Assembly (NCBI RefSeq): GCF_018332655.1
Contig: NZ_BOQL01000001.1
Span: 98,840-162,839 of the forward strand
Source of the DNA: Actinoplanes auranticolor
GTDB taxonomy: Bacteria; Actinomycetota; Actinomycetes; Mycobacteriales; Micromonosporaceae
Direction: 5' to 3'
Length of the DNA stretch: 64,000 bases
A program made the translations under genes and the position numbers. Every line of letters starts with the position of its first letter. Position 1 is the stretch's first letter. Shown in pieces: positions 25,402-33,385 of this stretch. Below the pieces are notes generated by a model. That model worked only from the letters and a program-made list of their open reading frames with translations, had not been told where the DNA came from and did no database searches.

Positions 25402-26697
25402 TCAGCCCGTCGGCCAGCGGTGGAGCACGCCGTCGCGTACCCCGCCGAGCTGGCCGGCGCCGCGGTGGTGGCAGGTGGGCACGAAGCCGGGCACGCTGCC
25501 GGTGCGGTGCCCGGTCACCGGATCCCAGATCTCCAGGCCGCCGGCTGCGGTGGCGTACAGGCGGCTGCGGTCGGCGAAGAGCGCGCCGGCCGGTCCGGCG
25601 ATCGTGCCGACCTCGGTGCCGGTGGCGGCGTGGAAGATCCGGATCCCGTCCAGCAGGGCGATGTCGTCGGAGCCGATGCCACTGACCGCGACCCGGTCGT
25701 CGCCGACGAAGCACATCGGCGCGTCCCAGCGGTAGGCCCGCTCGCAGAGCGGGAGCCACGACGGTCCGTCCTCCGACTCCCAGACGTTGCCGTTCAGCCA
25801 GCGCTCGAGGCTCCAGACCGCGGGGACCCCGACCGGCGCCCACACCCAGCCGTCGTCGGCGAGCCACCGGCTGTCGGGGGAGACGTGCAGACGGCCGTGG
25901 AAGTAGTCCAGGTAGTGCGGGGGACGCTCGCCCTCGGCGACCTCGTCCGGCGTACGGGCGGTCAGCAGCTGCCCGGATGCGGCGTCGTGCACGTCCAGGT
26001 GGTTCCAGTCGGTGCGGTGCACCACGACGGTGCGGCTCGCGTGCTCGGCGAAAACCAGCGAGAACGGTACGAGGTTCGTTCGGTAGGTGCCGCTGTCCAG
26101 CAGCAGCGTCGTAGCGCCCGAGCGCCCCAGATCCACGACCCGCCCGTGACGCCCGTAGTCGTTGACGACCGCGGCGAACCGTCCGCCTGCCGACGTGTGC
26201 AGCCGCGGCGTCAGGGGCAGACCGGAGTACGACTCGTAGTCCGGCTCGGCGATCAGCACGCCGGTCGCCACCACGGTGTGGCGGTCGTCCTCCGGCTCCA
26301 ATTCGACGATCTCGCCGGCCTCGGTCAGCACCAGCCACGAGCCTCCCGCGCCGGCGGCCAGGTCGAGCACCGATCCGACGCCGGCCGGCAGGCGCCAGGA
26401 CAGCACCGTACGGTCCACCGCCTCCGGACGTTCCTCGATCCCCGGTTGCCCGCGCCAGCCGGTGAAACTGCCGTCCTCGGCCTCCTCGTTCAGGCGCCCG
26501 ACGCACCCCTCGCAGACCTCCACCAGGGTGATCGGCGATCCGGCCGCGTCGCACTGCTCGCAGGCGAGGTCGTATTCCAGCAGCCGCCCGGTCAGCAGCC
26601 GCACGTGGCTGACGTCGTGCCGGGCCGGATCCATCAGGTGTGGGCAGACCCGGGACGGCGACTCGTGGGCGACATGCCTGCACGCCAACGTCCTCAC
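25402..26697 (-). CDS. Beta-propeller-like protein with N-terminal Cys motifs
   Basis: A ~431-residue protein of unknown function. The N terminus has two cysteine clusters, LACRHVAHESPSRVC and CEQCDAAG...CEGCVG, that could bind zinc. The rest is a series of short repeated beta-rich stretches ending in Trp/Gly/Asp turns, for example WLVLTEAGEIVELEPED and ATAAGGLEIWDPVTGHRTG, typical of WD40/PQQ-like propellers. No signal peptide. The GTG at 26697 just before the first Cys motif was chosen; a GTG pair at 26733-26736 would add 13 residues. No strong RBS is seen for either. Confidence 0.6.
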   Translation of the reverse strand: MRTLACRHVAHESPSRVCPHLMDPARHDVSHVRLLTGRLLEYDLACEQCDAAGSPITLVEVCEGCVGRLNEEAEDGSFTGWRGQPGIEERPEAVDRTVLSWRLPAGVGSVLDLAAGAGGSWLVLTEAGEIVELEPEDDRHTVVATGVLIAEPDYESYSGLPLTPRLHTSAGGRFAAVVNDYGRHGRVVDLGRSGATTLLLDSGTYRTNLVPFSLVFAEHASRTVVVHRTDWNHLDVHDAASGQLLTARTPDEVAEGERPPHYLDYFHGRLHVSPDSRWLADDGWVWAPVGVPAVWSLERWLNGNVWESEDGPSWLPLCERAYRWDAPMCFVGDDRVAVSGIGSDDIALLDGIRIFHAATGTEVGTIAGPAGALFADRSRLYATAAGGLEIWDPVTGHRTGSVPGFVPTCHHRGAGQLGGVRDGVLHRWPTG

Positions 26698-26805
26698 CGC
26701 GCCAACGTAGCGCCGGCTGTCCCGGTCACGCACCACGATATCCGCGACGTGATGTCGCGCCTGGACCTTCGGGCCCGGGGCGACCGCACCCCACCACCTC
26801 TGCGC

Positions 26806-27114
26806 CTAGCAGAACTCCGTCCACAGGTACTTTTTGGAGGTGGGGAACCTCCAGCCACCGCGCGTACCGGAGGCGACGGTGAAGCACCGGAAGCCGAGCT
26901 GCGGGCCGACGCTGATGACTCGGAAGCTGCGGTCGGTGGAGCAGTAGTTGTCGATCCACACGGTCTGCGTCACCCAACCCTTGGTCGGCGTGACGACCGC
27001 GCATCCACCGAGCTTCACCGGTGCCGCTACGGCAGCGCCCGCCGTTCCAACAACGAGCCCGGCTGCGGCCGTGACACTGACGGCGATTCGGCCCAACAAG
27101 CGAGATGCGTTCAA
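26806..27114 (-). CDS. Small secreted four-Cys protein, tendamistat-like
   Basis: A 102-residue protein with a Sec signal peptide ending near TAGAAVAA and a ~70-residue mature part with exactly four cysteines spaced C-x20-C-x19-C-x24-C. This spacing, the hydrophobic strands between the Cys residues, and the ending FC resemble proteinaceous alpha-amylase inhibitors such as tendamistat. The inhibitory Trp-Arg-Tyr triplet is not obvious (a QTVWIDNYC segment is present), so inhibitor activity is uncertain. It is probably an extracellular small beta-sandwich protein. The coding region is slightly less GC-rich than its neighbours. Confidence 0.65.
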   Translation of the reverse strand: MNASRLLGRIAVSVTAAAGLVVGTAGAAVAAPVKLGGCAVVTPTKGWVTQTVWIDNYCSTDRSFRVISVGPQLGFRCFTVASGTRGGWRFPTSKKYLWTEFC

Positions 27115-27242
27115 GGCCTGCTCCTGAGGGTTGGGGGCTGAACTGCTGACCGCAAGCCAAGCACTCTTCCCCGCAAATGTCCCGATAGTTCACCCAGGTG
27201 AGTGCACAGCCGGATGGCTCGGCGCAGTGGCATCATCGGCCG

Positions 27243-27731
27243 ATGACAAGCTTGCACATCCGGGTGGCCGCTCCGGGGGAACACCTCGACGAGGCGGCCA
27301 CGATCTGGACCGAGGCCACGGCGGCGCGCGACGGCGACGCCGAGATCGCGCCGCTGAGCTTCGCCCGTCCGATCATCCAGCGGGTGCTCGAGAGCTCGCT
27401 CCGGTCTCTGCTGCTCGTCGCGGTCGATGACACCGGTCGGGTCGTCGGCTTCGCCGCGGTCGAACCGATGGCCGCGCACGAGACGACGGCCGACATCCGC
27501 TACCTGGCCGTGCAGCCCGGCCACTGGGGTGGCGGCGTCGCCCGGCAGCTGATGGCGGCCCTGCCCGGCCTGCTCGCCGCAGCCGGCTTCACCCACGGCG
27601 AGCTGGACGTCTACCTCGACAATCCGCGGGCGGTCAAGCTCTACGAGGGCCACGGCTGGCGCCCGTACGGCGACGCCTCACCCCACCCGCGCAGCGGCCG
27701 CCTGGAACAGCGGTACCGCCTCGATCTGTGA
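27243..27731 (+). CDS. GNAT family N-acetyltransferase
   Basis: A 162-residue single-domain GNAT protein. Motif A/B is IRYLAVQPGHWGGGVARQLM, with a Gly-rich pyrophosphate loop, followed by VYLDNPRAVKLYEGHGWRPY, the usual C-terminal motif. The ATG at 27243 places strand 1 (LHIRVAAPG) at the N terminus; an in-frame start at 27198 is less likely. The substrate is unknown. It is followed head-on by a decayed glycoside hydrolase gene. Confidence 0.85.
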   Translation: MTSLHIRVAAPGEHLDEAATIWTEATAARDGDAEIAPLSFARPIIQRVLESSLRSLLLVAVDDTGRVVGFAAVEPMAAHETTADIRYLAVQPGHWGGGVARQLMAALPGLLAAAGFTHGELDVYLDNPRAVKLYEGHGWRPYGDASPHPRSGRLEQRYRLDL

Positions 27732-27736
27732 CCCGC

Positions 27737-28591
27737 TCACTGCTCGCTGCCGGGGCGGCGGCCGGGTGGTTGTTGCGGGGTGGGCAGGGCCGCCACCCGT
27801 TCGTGCAGGGCCACGGTGTGCGGCCGGTCGTTGGTCACCTCGATGCCGGTGCCGGCATGCACGAGCGCCAGCGGTCGCGGGTCCTCGTCGTGCAGCGCGT
27901 ACGTGGCCTGCGCCGCGGTCACGGTGACGCGCAGCTTGCGGCTCCGCCAGCGGACGGCGAAGCTGAGCCGCTCGATGCCCGCCGGCAGCGCCGGGTCGAA
28001 CGCCAGCACGCCGCCGTGCCTTCTGGGCCGGGGTGAACGCGTCGCCGCACCAGTGCATGGCCAGCACCAGGTCGGCCTGCTTGACCACCTGACGGCGGTA
28101 GAGCTCGAAGTACGGCGCGCTCAGCAGCAGCGGGTACTGCGCCGGATCGTCGGTGAAGGCCCATTCCGGGTGGCCGGTGAAGCCCGCCGACTGCGCGTGC
28201 ACGTCCAGTTCGGTGTCGTACGGCAGGTGGACCGCGTCGGCCGCCGTACGCCAGGACGACGCCTCCTGGTCGGTGACGCCGAACCGGATCGCGAGGTCGG
28301 GGTGCCGGACGACGGCGTCGGCCGCGCCGCGCAGGTTCCGGGCCGCCATCAGGTTGGTGAAGATGTCGTCGTCGGACAGGGCGCTGTACTCGTCCGGCCC
28401 CGTGACGCCGGGCAGGTGCCAGCCGCCGCGCCGGTCGGAGTGGCCGAGGAGTCCCACAGCCGGGCCGTCTCGACCAGCAGTTCGACGCCGCACTCGCGGT
28501 CCAGCGTGTCGTCACCGGTGACCATCCGGTAGCGCAGGACCGCGTCGGCGATGTCGGCGTTGACGTGGAAGCCGGCCGTACCCGCTTCCAC
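27737..28591 (-). pseudogene. GH65-family glycoside phosphorylase/hydrolase remnant
   Basis: Three consecutive pieces on the minus strand, in alternating frames, match the C-terminal half of family 65 enzymes (trehalose, maltose or kojibiose phosphorylase type). Piece 1 (28591 to about 28447) has GVELLVETARLWDSS; piece 2 (about 28447-28020) has GGWHLPGVTGPDEYSAL, FTNLMAARNL, LVLAMHWCGDAFTP and QKAR; piece 3 (about 28020-27737) has GGVLAFDPALPAGIERL and a C-terminal beta domain. There is a frameshift near 28447. Around 28020 the QKAR helix is joined directly to HGGVLAF, which implies loss of the ~60 intervening residues. The N-terminal half is missing. Non-functional. Confidence 0.8.
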
Positions 28592-28836
28592 GCCGCGACC
28601 TGCACCTGGTCATGAGCCCGCAGCCCGGCACCGAGCCGGCCCGGTTCCGCGTCGTGCTCGACGGGCAGCCGCCGGCCGGGGCCGCGGGCCTCGACGTGGA
28701 CGCCGAGGGCCGGGGGACTCTGACCGAACCCCGGCTGTATCAGCTCGTCCGCAGTCCCGGCCCGGTCGTGGACCACCTATTCGAGATCACCTTCCTCGAC
28801 CCCGGCGCGATGGCCCACGCGTTCACGTTCGGCTGA
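28588..28836 (+). pseudogene. C-terminal fragment of a redoxin/DipZ-type protein
   Basis: The plus strand encodes RDLHLVMSPQPGTEPARFRV, then EPRLYQLVRSPGPVVDHLFE and a closing AHAFTFG at the stop. This resembles the C-terminal beta domain of actinobacterial thioredoxin-like/DipZ-type proteins (RDLHLVM, PRLYQL, FEI-FLDPG, FTFG). Just upstream, RFHA lies in another frame, so a single lost base separates it from RDLHLVM. No thioredoxin domain or start is present, so this is a 3' remnant. It abuts the GH65 remnant on the other strand, suggesting a deletion joined two dead genes. Confidence 0.55.
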
Positions 28837-28843
28837 CGGACTG

Positions 28844-29260
28844 CTAGCCGCCCGGGTAGCCCAGGCTGCTGTCCGTGGCCCATCCGACACCGCCGGGCGG
28901 CTGCTTCCAGCTACGCGCGCGACGCCCGCCGAGGGCTGCCGCCAGGTGCGGCCACCGCTTGCGGGCCGCCTGACGGCTGATGCCCACCGCCTCGCCCAGC
29001 TCGGGATATCCCGCCCCGTACAGAGTGGCGTCCGCGGCACTCTTGGCGATCAACCCGGCCAGGAGCTCCCGCATGTGTTCGCCCGCCGTCATGCGCGCGA
29101 GCTGTGAGCGTCGTCGTGCGGCCGGGTCGGGCGTCGCCGAGGCGTCCGCCTGGCCATCGTCATCCGGAGTGGCCTCGTCCAGCTGCCGCGCCCAGCGCTG
29201 GACGAGCTGATTCAGTTCTGCCCGCATCTGGTCCTGTCGGGCGGGGCTCATGGTGTGCAT
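28844..29260 (-). CDS. Small HTH protein
   Basis: A 138-residue protein with a C-terminal helix-turn-helix-like stretch YPELGEAVGISRQAARKRWP (about residues 84-103) followed by a basic tail. The N-terminal half is helical and acidic (DQMRAELNQLVQRWARQLDE). It is probably DNA-binding; no named family was recognised with certainty. The ATG at 29260 has GGGAGGACAGG before it, a clear RBS, which excludes the longer upstream frame. A palindrome at 29294-29309 overlaps its probable -35 and may be its own operator. Confidence 0.65.
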   Translation of the reverse strand: MHTMSPARQDQMRAELNQLVQRWARQLDEATPDDDGQADASATPDPAARRRSQLARMTAGEHMRELLAGLIAKSAADATLYGAGYPELGEAVGISRQAARKRWPHLAAALGGRRARSWKQPPGGVGWATDSSLGYPGG

Positions 29261-29293
29261 GCCTGTCCTCCCTCGATGCCCCAGCGTGGGCTC

Positions 29294-29309
29294 GACAACC
29301 AAGGTTGTC
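29294..29309 (-). promoter_or_regulatory. Palindrome overlapping -35 of HTH gene
   Basis: GACAACC-aa-GGTTGTC, 7-bp arms with a 2-nt spacer, sits 34 nt before the minus-strand ATG at 29260. Read on the minus strand, TTGACA at its edge is a consensus -35. An operator overlapping -35 suggests repression, possibly by the HTH protein itself. Confidence 0.5.
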
Positions 29310-29468
29310 AAGGCGGTCGGCCCGGATGCGTGGCCAGCGCACGCCGTGGTGTTTTCTGACCGGCGCCGTCCACCATGGGAAAGCGTCCGGCGGACAGCCT
29401 GTCCGATTCTGTGCCGCCGCCGAGAGCGGTCGTGGCCATTTCTCCGCCCTATGGGCCACACTGGCCGC

Positions 29469-30080
29469 GTGTCGAATGCGGAAGGGAAGTCGCCGGCCGA
29501 AGCGGCGTCGGCCTGGATGCAGGTCGTGTTCGGCGGAATGGGAGTGACGATCGCCCTCGTCGCGCTGGTGATCGCCTATTTCGCCTGGGTCCAGCCGCAT
29601 TCCCCGGTCGGCGAGAGCAAGGCCGGGCCGGCGCCCCCGGCCCCGGCCGCGAGGACCGCCACGACGACCGGCCCACCCGCCGCAGTCGACCCCGCCGTCA
29701 CCGCCGCCCCGGTGCCGCTGGTGCGGCTCACGCCCACGGTCGGCGCGGACAACGTCCGGCCGGCCGGTGATGACCTGGTGATCCACTGTGCCACCGGGCA
29801 GACCAGCGACCGCCGGCGGGTGGTCGAGTACGACCTGCTCGGCCGGTACACGGCGCTGCGGGCGGAACTGCGGGTGTCGAAGGCCCGCGATGATGACACG
29901 CCGCTGCAGCTGAAGGTCTTCGCCGATGACGCGGTCGCCGCCAACCAGGTCGTCACCAAGGGGAAAAGCGCGCCGATGCGTATCCCGCTGGACGGGAAAC
30001 AGAAAATGCGGGTGCAGCTGACCTGTCAGTTCCCGGACGGCGAGATCCGGCTCGGCAATCCCGGACTCGATCATTCCTGA
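29469..30080 (+). CDS. Membrane-anchored extracytoplasmic protein
   Basis: A 203-residue protein with a short cytoplasmic N terminus, one transmembrane helix (about residues 20-42, VTIALVALVIAYFAW), a Pro/Ala/Thr-rich linker, and an extracytoplasmic beta domain (about 85-203) with two cysteines and strands such as YTALRAELRVSKARD and MRVQLTCQFPDGEIRLGNPG. The domain resembles NPCBM-like carbohydrate-binding modules, a low-confidence guess. GTG start; it is divergent from the HTH gene across a 208-bp gap. Confidence 0.6.
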   Translation: MSNAEGKSPAEAASAWMQVVFGGMGVTIALVALVIAYFAWVQPHSPVGESKAGPAPPAPAARTATTTGPPAAVDPAVTAAPVPLVRLTPTVGADNVRPAGDDLVIHCATGQTSDRRRVVEYDLLGRYTALRAELRVSKARDDDTPLQLKVFADDAVAANQVVTKGKSAPMRIPLDGKQKMRVQLTCQFPDGEIRLGNPGLDHS

Positions 30081-30169
30081 CCGGATGTCACCCGTTCGGG
30101 GATTAGCGCTTACCGCCCGCTGCCCGTAACGTTCGGGCCTCCCAGGAATGCTATTCACCAGGAGCGGCT

Positions 30170-31141
30170 TTGGCGGCGAATCCGCAGGCCCCGATTCCCG
30201 CGCGACCGGGCTCACCGGCCGGTCCCGCGCCGCACGGCGGGCCGCCCCACGGGAACGCCCGGCCGCGGAGCACCCAGTCGCCGCCCGGTGCGACCTACGG
30301 CCCACCGCCCTCCGGGACACCCACCCAGGCCATGCCCACCCAGGCCATGCCGTCCGGGCAGCCCACCCAGGCCATGCCGGTTGCCCCGCCCGCTCAGACC
30401 ATGCCGTCCGCTGCGAGCGGGAGCGGCCCACCGGTCGCGACGGCCCCGCGCAGTCGTGGCGGTCTACTGGTGGTCACGCTGGTCGTCGCGGTCCTGGCCC
30501 TGGTGGTCGGCCTGGCCGGGATCGTCATCGCGGCGATCGCGCTGGGCCGCAGCGACAAGGCCACCACGCTGGCGACCAGCGCCAACGGGCGCCCGCTGCC
30601 ACCGGCGGACGCCGAGACGCCGGCTGCTCCCGAGCCGGCGAGCCCGACGACGGAGCCGTCGGACACGGCCACCGAGACCCTGGAACCGGGAGTGACCGCC
30701 TCACCGGGCGACATCAGCCCGACGGCCGAGTTCGCGATCGCCTATCAGGACCAGCACCTGCGCGTGCAGACCGAGAAATGCCTCTCCGGTTGGGGTGCCG
30801 CGGTCGACTTCGACGAGCCCCGCGTGATCGGCGGCACCGAGGGCGACATGGTGTACGAGCAGTGCAACCCCGGCGCCGTCCAGACCGGGCTACCCCTGGC
30901 GGAGGTCTCGGGTCAGAGCGCCACTCCCGCCGACTGCCTCGAGAACATCAGAACCACTCCCGCGCAGTCACCGGTGGCTCCAGCGGAGGGGCTGACCTTC
31001 TGCTTCTTGACCTCACGCAACGACGCAGCCGCGCGGGGCACCACGCAGAAGCTCGTCTTCGTGACCGTCGACTCCATCACCGAGAAGAATGATCACGGCA
31101 TCCTCAACATCACGCTGAGAGCGTGGAACGTGCCGGAGTGA
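30170..31141 (+). CDS. Pro-rich single-pass membrane protein
   Basis: A 323-residue protein with a TTG start preceded by CAGGAGCGGC. The first ~95 residues are Pro/Gly/Ala-rich and contain repeats (TQAMPTQAMP, later PTQAMP). One transmembrane helix (about 100-128, LLVVTLVVAVLALVVGLAGI) leads to a Thr/Glu-rich linker and an extracytoplasmic domain with four cysteines (EKCLSGWG, EQCNPG, ADCLENI, FCFLTS). This layout is common for actinobacterial surface proteins of unknown role. GCCCG-taacgtt-CGGGC (30122-30138) lies in the short upstream region. It converges with the PAP2 gene. Confidence 0.6.
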   Translation: MAANPQAPIPARPGSPAGPAPHGGPPHGNARPRSTQSPPGATYGPPPSGTPTQAMPTQAMPSGQPTQAMPVAPPAQTMPSAASGSGPPVATAPRSRGGLLVVTLVVAVLALVVGLAGIVIAAIALGRSDKATTLATSANGRPLPPADAETPAAPEPASPTTEPSDTATETLEPGVTASPGDISPTAEFAIAYQDQHLRVQTEKCLSGWGAAVDFDEPRVIGGTEGDMVYEQCNPGAVQTGLPLAEVSGQSATPADCLENIRTTPAQSPVAPAEGLTFCFLTSRNDAAARGTTQKLVFVTVDSITEKNDHGILNITLRAWNVPE

Positions 31142-31146
31142 GGTGC

Positions 31147-31845
31147 TCAGCGGGGCGGCCGGGCGTGCGCCAGCTCGGGCTCCAGGCCCTCCTCGACGAC
31201 CCGTTCCGGCCGTAGCCGCGGGAACGCCGCCGCCGTCACCGCGACCACCGCGATCCCGAGCAGCCATCCCGCCACCACGTCGCTGGTCCAGTGCACGCCC
31301 AGCACGACCCGGCTCAGGCCGCACAGCACCGTCACCGCGATCGCCGAGCACCACAGCACCCAGCGCATCGCACCCTGGGCGACCGGCAGCAGCACCAGCA
31401 CGAAGACCCCGGCGGCCAGCGCCGCGTTGAGCGCGTGCCCGGACGGGAACGAGTAGCCGGTGGCGCGGGCGACCGGCTCCAGCAGGTCGGGGCGGTGCCG
31501 GCCGACCAGCAGCTTCAGCAACACGCCGAGGATGCCGCCGACCGCCATCGTCGTGGCCGCCCACAGCGCGAGCCGCTTGGCCCGGCGCCGCAGCAGCCAG
31601 ATGACCAGGAACAGCGCCGCCGCCCGCAGGGGCATCGGGGCGAAGATGTTCGTCAGCCAGATGTTCGCCCCGGTCCAGTGCGGATGGCCCAGCGCCCAGG
31701 TGTGCAGGGAGTTCGTGACCGTCCGGTCGAGGTCGTGCAGGGGGGACCAGCCGCCGGCGACGAGCGCGGCGATCAGCGCGAACGGCACGAGTCCCAGCAG
31801 GGCCAGGGCGGACGCCGTCGTGAGCCGCTTACCGAGCTTCATCAT
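31147..31845 (-). CDS. PAP2-family membrane phosphatase
   Basis: A 232-residue integral membrane phosphatase with the three PAP2 signatures in order: KLLVGRHRP, then SFPSGHALNAAL, then SRVVLGVHWTSDVVAG, containing the catalytic Arg and His residues. Five or six transmembrane helices are visible. It probably dephosphorylates undecaprenyl pyrophosphate or phosphatidic acid-type lipids at the outer membrane face. GAGAGGGATG precedes the ATG pair at 31840-31845. Confidence 0.9.
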   Translation of the reverse strand: MMKLGKRLTTASALALLGLVPFALIAALVAGGWSPLHDLDRTVTNSLHTWALGHPHWTGANIWLTNIFAPMPLRAAALFLVIWLLRRRAKRLALWAATTMAVGGILGVLLKLLVGRHRPDLLEPVARATGYSFPSGHALNAALAAGVFVLVLLPVAQGAMRWVLWCSAIAVTVLCGLSRVVLGVHWTSDVVAGWLLGIAVVAVTAAAFPRLRPERVVEEGLEPELAHARPPR

Positions 31846-31899
31846 CCCTCTCTACCCCAGAACCGCTTTCTAAATCTATGCACATATGTGGACGCATTT

Positions 31900-32700
31900 C
31901 CTGTATGTAGACCCGCTGTTACTACGGACCGTGGATGGCGCGGCAGCTGGGTCCCGGCCGGTTCCTGCCGGTCACCGTCTCGTCCGGGCGCAACATCACC
32001 GCGTACGCCGTGCGGGCGACGACTGCAAGCTGCGGATCGCGGTCGGGCAGAAGGACGACACCTCTGCGGCACCGATCACCGTGTCCGTGTCAGTGGGCGG
32101 GCGCGACCGGCGGCCGGTCGCCGGCGGCGTGTACGACGCCGCCGCGGGCCGCACGTCCATCTCCTGGGCCGGGCAGTACGAGGACAACTACGTGCAGTCC
32201 TACGAGCACCGCACCGGCGTCCGGAGCGATCCGGTCCGGGTGGCCGGCGGCGACAGCGACTCGCACAACTACCCGACGCCGATCCAGGCCGCCGACGGGC
32301 ACCGGCACGACCGCTACCACCGCAACATCTACTACACCGCCTTCGACCCGGCCTCGGTGACCTTCCGCTCGGCGGCACGACTCTCGGGGTGGCGCCGTTC
32401 GTGGTGTGGATGCAGCTCGACGCGGCCGGCGTGGTGCACACCCACACCGGGACGTGGGCGGGGCGCGCGGGCTGGCGCACCCGGGACGTCGCCACCCGGG
32501 TGCGGGTCCGCGACATGGAGCCGGCCGGGCCGGCGAGCTGGCGGATCTACGCGACCCCGGCGGGCGGCACGCCCGGCATCGGCGCCTACCGGCTGACCGC
32601 GGGCAGCCTCTGGCGGTACGAGGCCACGATCGCCACCCCGAAGCCGGTGCAGCGCATCGAGGTGATCGACGGCTACCGTGACCCGCCCGGATCCTGGCCA
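31900..32700 (+). pseudogene. Three-frame remnant of an exported-type protein
   Basis: Protein-like sequence continues through three frames: about 31935-32025 (GPGRFLPVTVSSGRNITAYA), about 32022-32375 (CKLRIAVGQKDDTSAAPITV, then ISWAGQYEDNYVQSYEHRTG and YHRNIYYTAFDPASVTF), and about 32370-32690 (GVAPFVVWMQLDAAGVVHTH, then GIGAYRLTAGSLWRYEATI). Each break is consistent with one frameshift. No start codon or RBS fits the first piece, so the 5' end is also missing. The family is not recognised; it is a beta-rich protein rich in Tyr/Trp. It lies between the PAP2 gene and a GNAT gene. Confidence 0.6.
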
Positions 32701-32788
32701 CCGGGGGCAGAAGCGCCCGCGACTTGGCGGTGGCCGACGGCGCTATTTACGTCGCGGGCCGCCCCCGGCCGTGATAATCCTGGCAACC

Positions 32789-33319
32789 ATGCTGGGTGAT
32801 CTGGTGCGACTGCGAGCCATGGAACCGTCCGACGCCGAGGCGCTGTGGCGGTGGAACCACGACCCGCAGGTCATGCGCTGGATGCAGGACAACCATCCCC
32901 AGTCGCTGGCGCAGGTGACGCGGTGGCTGGGCGAGGAGCGGACCCGCAACGAGTACGGCGACGTGCTGCTGGGAGTCGAGGTCCAGGCCGATGACAAGCT
33001 CATCGGCCTGGTCCGGCTGCACGGCGCCGAGCCCGAGCTGGGCATCGCCGAGCTGGACATCTATCTGGGCGAGAAGAACTACTGGGGCAAGGGGTACGCG
33101 ACGGACGCGGTGCGTACCGTGTGCCGCTACGGCTTCGACAAGATGCGCCTGCACAAGATCACCCTGACCGTGGTGCCGGAGAACGAGGCGGCCTGGCGCG
33201 CGTACCGCAAGGTCGGCTTCGTGCAGGAGGGCCGCCTGCGCGAGGTGTTCCGCCGCGACGGCCGGTGGTACGACCAGTACACGATGGGTCTGCTGGCCGG
33301 CGAGCTGATCGACGCCTGA
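32789..33319 (+). CDS. RimJ/RimL-type GNAT acetyltransferase
   Basis: A 176-residue GNAT of the ribosomal-protein/antibiotic acetyltransferase branch: LRAMEPSDAEALWRWNHDP at the N terminus, DIYLGEKNYWGKGYATDAVR (acetyl-CoA loop), and NEAAWRAYRKVGFVQEGRLR (C-terminal motif). The ATG at 32789 is preceded by GATAAT (32773-32778), a near-consensus -10 only 10 nt upstream, so the transcript is probably almost leaderless. The substrate is unknown. Confidence 0.88.
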   Translation: MLGDLVRLRAMEPSDAEALWRWNHDPQVMRWMQDNHPQSLAQVTRWLGEERTRNEYGDVLLGVEVQADDKLIGLVRLHGAEPELGIAELDIYLGEKNYWGKGYATDAVRTVCRYGFDKMRLHKITLTVVPENEAAWRAYRKVGFVQEGRLREVFRRDGRWYDQYTMGLLAGELIDA

Positions 33320-33335
33320 ATCCGGTACCCCGGAT

Positions 33336-33364
33336 GGCCGGATGATCCTTTAGGATCTCCGGCC
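33336..33364 (+). terminator. Hairpin after GNAT gene
   Basis: GGCCGGA-t-GATCC (33336-33348), the tetraloop TTTA, and GGATCTCCGGCC (33353-33364) form a 12-bp stem with one bulged base, 16 nt past the GNAT stop. It has no T-tract afterwards, but it is the strongest hairpin noticed in the window and is well placed to end the GNAT transcript. Confidence 0.55.
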
Positions 33365-33385
33365 ATCACGGGGAGGAAATTTCAC

